Shown one piece after another: positions 60,113 to 64,000 of a DNA stretch of 64,000 nucleotides. The stretch comes from Isoetes taiwanensis (Eukaryota > Streptophyta > Lycopodiopsida > Isoetales > Isoetaceae): contig JAJEKV010000045.1 of assembly GCA_021234155.1 (NCBI GenBank), positions 7,861,105-7,925,104 on the forward strand, read 5' to 3'. The position numbers and the translations under genes were made by a program. Under the pieces are notes generated by a model. The model saw only the letters and a list, made by a program, of their open reading frames with translations. It was not told the origin of the DNA and did not search any database. How positions within the stretch are numbered: the first letter of the stretch is position 1; each line of letters begins with the position of its first letter.

Positions 60113-60390
60113 AAATGAGGAGCAGAACAAAGCTAAGAGCATCGGAGCAACAAATCAGAATATGGGGAGCAAACTTGGAATAATTGAAAAAAACATGAAT
60201 ATCACAACCGGGACGATAGAGGCAAATGAGGCCAAAGAAGATGGATCCAATAAATGGCTGTAGAATGGACATCTAGATTGGAAATCCTTATACTAGGGAA
60301 GGGTAGAAGTGAGTGGCATATTATATGCCTAGGAGCATTAATAAATATATACCAAATATCTGCAGAAATGAAAAATATCACTCTATAATC
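60113..60390 (+). repeat. Dispersed repeat X, copy 2
   Basis: Matches 38736-39010 in the same orientation; ends at the T-run of the next LINE. Confidence 0.7.
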
Positions 60391-60391
60391 C

Positions 60392-63300
60392 TTTTTTTTT
60401 TTTTTTTGAGGGATAAAAAATATTTTATTTACTTAGAGAGAATGATACAAAGCCACATGGCAGAGGTGCACCCATCCACGAATATGAGATGGGGGTAGCT
60501 ATGTAGCTCCAGCTTGTACTATTCTCTTTCCCGACCTAGACCAGATTAAAGTAGGTGCCCCATATTTCTTCCTTTACCTCTTCTTCACATTTAAAAGCTA
60601 GCCTAAATTTTTTAAGTCTTTCAAGTACCAGGTGAAGTAGCTGAGTTGATGATATGGATACCTCCTGATTCTCAAATAAGACTCGGGCATTCCTCCTTTT
60701 CCATATTGACCCGGATCGTCCGTGCCCCGGGCTATGTGAAAAGAAATCTTCTTCTTGGGATACCATTACGGAGGGAGAATTCCTAGCAGCAATTCTTTGG
60801 TTCCTAAGGGTATTCGAACCTATCCGGACTCCAGCCCATACTTCATGCAAGCATCCCACATTCCACCGAGACAATGTTCTATGGATTCTTCTTCCTCTTC
60901 ACACATAGACACATGGGCTCACGTTATTGTCCCATTTGGAGACTAGATGATTGACCCTTGGGACCACGTGGATCACTTGCCAAAGAAAGGCGTTGATTCG
61001 TGGAGGGAGGAATTTCAGCCAAGCATTTCTCCGGATGTTTTTAAGGATGTCCTCCGTGATCACTAGCTCCCCTTGGGAGATCTTTGGAAGAAGTCCCTTA
61101 GTCTTCAAACTACTTGTAGCATGACTTCACAAACTTGTTTGGTCAGTATCGAAGGAAGCACGACCCATGGACTTTGATCTCCTCTATTTATTGTGTTTTG
61201 GGAGTCTGAGGAAGCCACGCATTCCCAAATTATCTTGTTCGCCTCTTTTAAACCAAAGCGGGGCTTGAAATGCTTCCCAATGGCCAGGTGCTCTCCCATA
61301 TACCTGCGAGCACAAGAATGTATACTCAGATTTTTCCATCTCTTCACAATCCTCGCGCCAGCCACTATACCTAATGGGCCTTGTTTATTGTGCAATTCCA
61401 CTTTGGTACCCACCATGGAGGGGAGGTCCCCTTTAAATTTCTATAGCGATATCAAGCGTGAATAGTTTCTTTATGGCATTCCAAGCGAAATAAGACCCTT
61501 CGTGAAGGGGAGGCTTCTTTACATGGCTTGAGATAAAAAAAGAGAGACCATGGGGCGAGACCTTGACGGAGGGCTTACTATGCTTACAAGAATATAATAG
61601 AGCTTGGTTGATGAGGTGCAAACACGGAGACTTCACCTTTCCTGAAGAATCATCCATATGAATTTGGCTATTAATACTTTGCTCTGTAAGACTATGTCAA
61701 ACATACCAATTCCCCTTCTTTTTGTCCCTCTTGCACTTCCACCAAGCAATTTTGATCGTTGCACCTTCTTCATTACCTCCCCGGGCGAAGTTTGAATCAG
61801 CCCTTCTAATTCTCGCACCTTCTCCCTGAGACAAGTAGAATTGATGATATGTATACATAAGTATTACTTAGCACATGTTTTGCCACGGTAATCCTCCCCG
61901 CAAGGGATAACTTTGCTACCTTCCACCAATTTAGGTGTTTATGTAGGCCTAGTAGCATTTCATCCCATATTCGTGCACTAGTGATGTTAATGCCCTTTGG
62001 GATTCCCTAACAAGCTGGAGTGTTCACCCTCGGGGATAACTTTCCATGGTAAGCTTTCCAAACATGTGGGATGCCTGTTCTCCAAAGGCCCTTTGACCGC
62101 GAGCATTTTTCCAATTTATGAGGCGACTGAAGCTATTGAAAAGGTGGCCGGTGGTTGTCCGCACATGACATATTGTTTTCCTCCTGCCTCGATAAACGTA
62201 AATGAGTCGTCGCGCATACCGGTTCTGATTTGTTGAGAACCGTCCCACATTTCTAGTCCACGAGCGAGACCGTCCGCGGATGCTTGCGGGAATAAGCGTG
62301 AGAGAGCCTGCTGCTATATTGAAGAGGAAGGGAGCCAGGGGGACAACCTTGCCTGATGCCCCCTCTTAATCTCGAATATAGGAGATGATTCACCTTGAAA
62401 TAAAGGCTGAGGCTCGAGCTGATCTCAATAGTTTCATTACCCCTTACGTAAAAATATCCCCACAACCTAGCTTGAGCATCATTTTATCACGAGAAAACTC
62501 CATCTAATCTTTGTCATATGCCTTGGTGAAATCTAGCTTTAGATAGGCTACTTTTTTGTCTGTTTTTCGGCGGTGCAACCCTTCAAAAGCTGCTGCCACA
62601 TTGCTTTCGGAATACTCCCCTGCCAGGTAAGAAGCCGGATTGGGCCTGTGAGATACCTTCCGCTAAAATTGGTTTGATCTTCTCGCCATAGCCTTGGCTA
62701 TGATTTTGTAAAATCTGAGATAGAAGTGTGATAGGCCTCAATCGTTAATTGTGCTTGGCTCCTTACACTTGGGTACCAAGGCAATGCGACTTGTATTCAA
62801 TCTTGGATTTAAATTTTCAGCTTGCAAGAAGTCCGTGTATGCTAAAAGATATCATTTTAATCCATTCCCAATTGCATTGGTAGAATTCGATGGGAATTCC
62901 ATCCATACCGGACATTTATTCTTAGCCAATAGGAGGGTGGCTTTTCAAGATCCTCCATAGAGAGAGGGCGACTCGAATATCTTTTGGCTAGAGCTCATTA
63001 TAGGTGAAACTTTTGAGATCACTAGCTCTTCATATGTATCTTGGAATGGTAAGTTATGTTCTTCAAAAAAAACCTTGGAAATGATTATGTAAGTACCGTT
63101 TTAGATCCCACAGGGGATTTGAGGGTCGAGCAAGTCGCCTAGTGCAATGGTTGATAGAGTAGGCGACCTCTTCTTTTCTTTATTTGTCTTAAAGAAGAAC
63201 TTGGTGCATTTATCACCTTCATTTAGCCAAGTCAAATCGCTTTGCATCTGTTCTCCATTATCTTGACTTCCTCTAGTGCCTTTATCTGTTCTATTATTCC

Positions 63301-64000
63301 CTTCTCCTCTATCCCGTCATTCGGGCCCAATGCTCTAAGTGAGTGGAGCTGATTGTAAAGGCTATCCAACTCTCCCCTCTCCCTTTGCACTTTAGCTCTA
63401 CCCCAACTTTTGGCGTAATTTTTTATATTACCCAGGGCCGTTATCATGGTTTCCATCCCTGAGCCCGTTCTGAAAGTGGATTGCCATATGCTTTTACAAG
63501 CCTCCACAAATTCTGGATCTTTCAGATATCTAGTGTTGAGTTTGAATACTGTTTTAGAGGTTCTAATCTGGCAAATCTGGGTAGATATGACCTGTGGATT
63601 GTGATCCGAGATAGCATTTTGTAGAAGGTTGGATCTATGCGCGTTTGGAAGGATGGTAAGTGCCTCATCGTTGATGTAGCATCTATCATGTCTTGCATAA
63701 GTCCTACCCATGCCTACCCATCCGTTACACCATGTATAGCCCTTATCTCCGTCTACTTCCATGAAGCCTATATCTTCTAACAGTTTGCACCACTGTACTT
63801 TCTCAAACCCATGCACAATTGCAGATGATACCCCTTGTCTATCCTCAGCTGCCTCCACCATATTGAAGTCTCCTACCATTAGCCAAGCTACCTTGTTCCC
63901 GAAACCTTTTAATTTGTGTCTAAGAGTGGTCCATAGGGCACCTCTGCCTCTGGGGTTGTTATGGGCGTAAACATTCACCAAGCCCCATACTTTACCTTCA
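60392..64000 (-). mobile_element. L1-type LINE, minus strand, 5' end beyond the window
   Basis: T16 at 60392-60407 is the poly(A) tail on the minus strand, preceded by AATAAAATATTTTTTATCCC. Coding remnants run from there to the window end. Confidence 0.85.
60536..63990 (-). pseudogene. LINE ORF2 remnant: endonuclease, RT, zf-RVT region
   Basis: Endonuclease, 63981-63232: MVGDFNMVEAAEDRQG, YTWCNG, RHDRCYIN and SDHNPQV, 249 codons open. RT relics: KLDFTKAYDKD followed by a TAG (about 62545-62500, motif A) and GGIRQGCP (about 62350, motif B). C-terminal zf-RVT-like part, 61108-60899: LKFLPPRINAFLWQVIH. Stops and frameshifts throughout the RT, so inactive. It is a different subfamily from the 11-kb LINE: the endonuclease sequences share only the catalytic motifs. 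Confidence 0.85.

Noticed and set aside
1-64000. CRISPR arrays, rRNA genes, intact tRNAs, bacterial-type operons
   Set aside because: None seen on either strand; the short tandem repeats lack CRISPR spacing and the tRNA-like pieces are SINE-like or truncated.

Overview
The window looks like transposon-dense nuclear DNA of a land plant. The pointers are tRNA-Met-primed Ty3/gypsy-type LTR retrotransposons, two plant-type L1 LINEs, tRNA-derived SINE-like pieces, and a decayed HAK/KUP/KT potassium-transporter gene whose closest remembered match is plant. A tandem array of Penelope-like retroelements and a lone HUH-Rep gene make a non-seed plant (fern, lycophyte, bryophyte) more likely than an angiosperm, but that is inference. 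No rRNA, intact tRNA, CRISPR or bacterial-type operon was seen.

Layout. 1-4426: two LTRs of a plus-strand element with nearly all of its interior lost; the second LTR is split by a 1.7-kb almost pure pyrimidine tract. 4427-6995: broken gypsy gag-protease-RT. 7000-8019: an unusual AT-rich, CpG-containing block and a retroelement 3' end with a (TTCTA)n tail. 8100-10990: the left part of a minus-strand LTR element (LTR end plus PBS). Its interior carries a 377-codon pseudogene ending in a histone H3-type fold, bracketed by five copies of a ~66-bp palindrome. 10995-14992: L1 LINE inserted in that LTR. 14993-29976: Penelope-like array (two full 6.4-kb units and one partial) lying inside the LINE poly(A) tail. 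30003-31079: the rest of the interrupted LTR. 32150-33645: minus-strand gene with an HUH single-tyrosine Rep domain. 33650-42242: gene-poor, with tandem duplications. 42248-52350: complete minus-strand LTR element with a CATTG target duplication and a very degraded interior. 52356-60390: mostly non-coding, containing the potassium-transporter pseudogene at 55640-56846. 60392-64000: 3' part of a second, minus-strand L1 LINE.

Relations. One nest can be dated by order: LTR element first, then LINE, then Penelope-like array. The older layers (H3-like gene, LINE) are broken mainly by stop codons that single C-to-T changes explain, as expected from long methylation and deamination. The Penelope-like copies instead differ from each other mainly by small changes at CAG/CTG sites and homopolymers, which may partly be sequencing error at methylated CHG sites. 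The best candidates for something undescribed are the H3-fold gene with its palindromes, the Penelope-like array whose first coding segment sits in the neighbouring unit, and the HUH-Rep gene.
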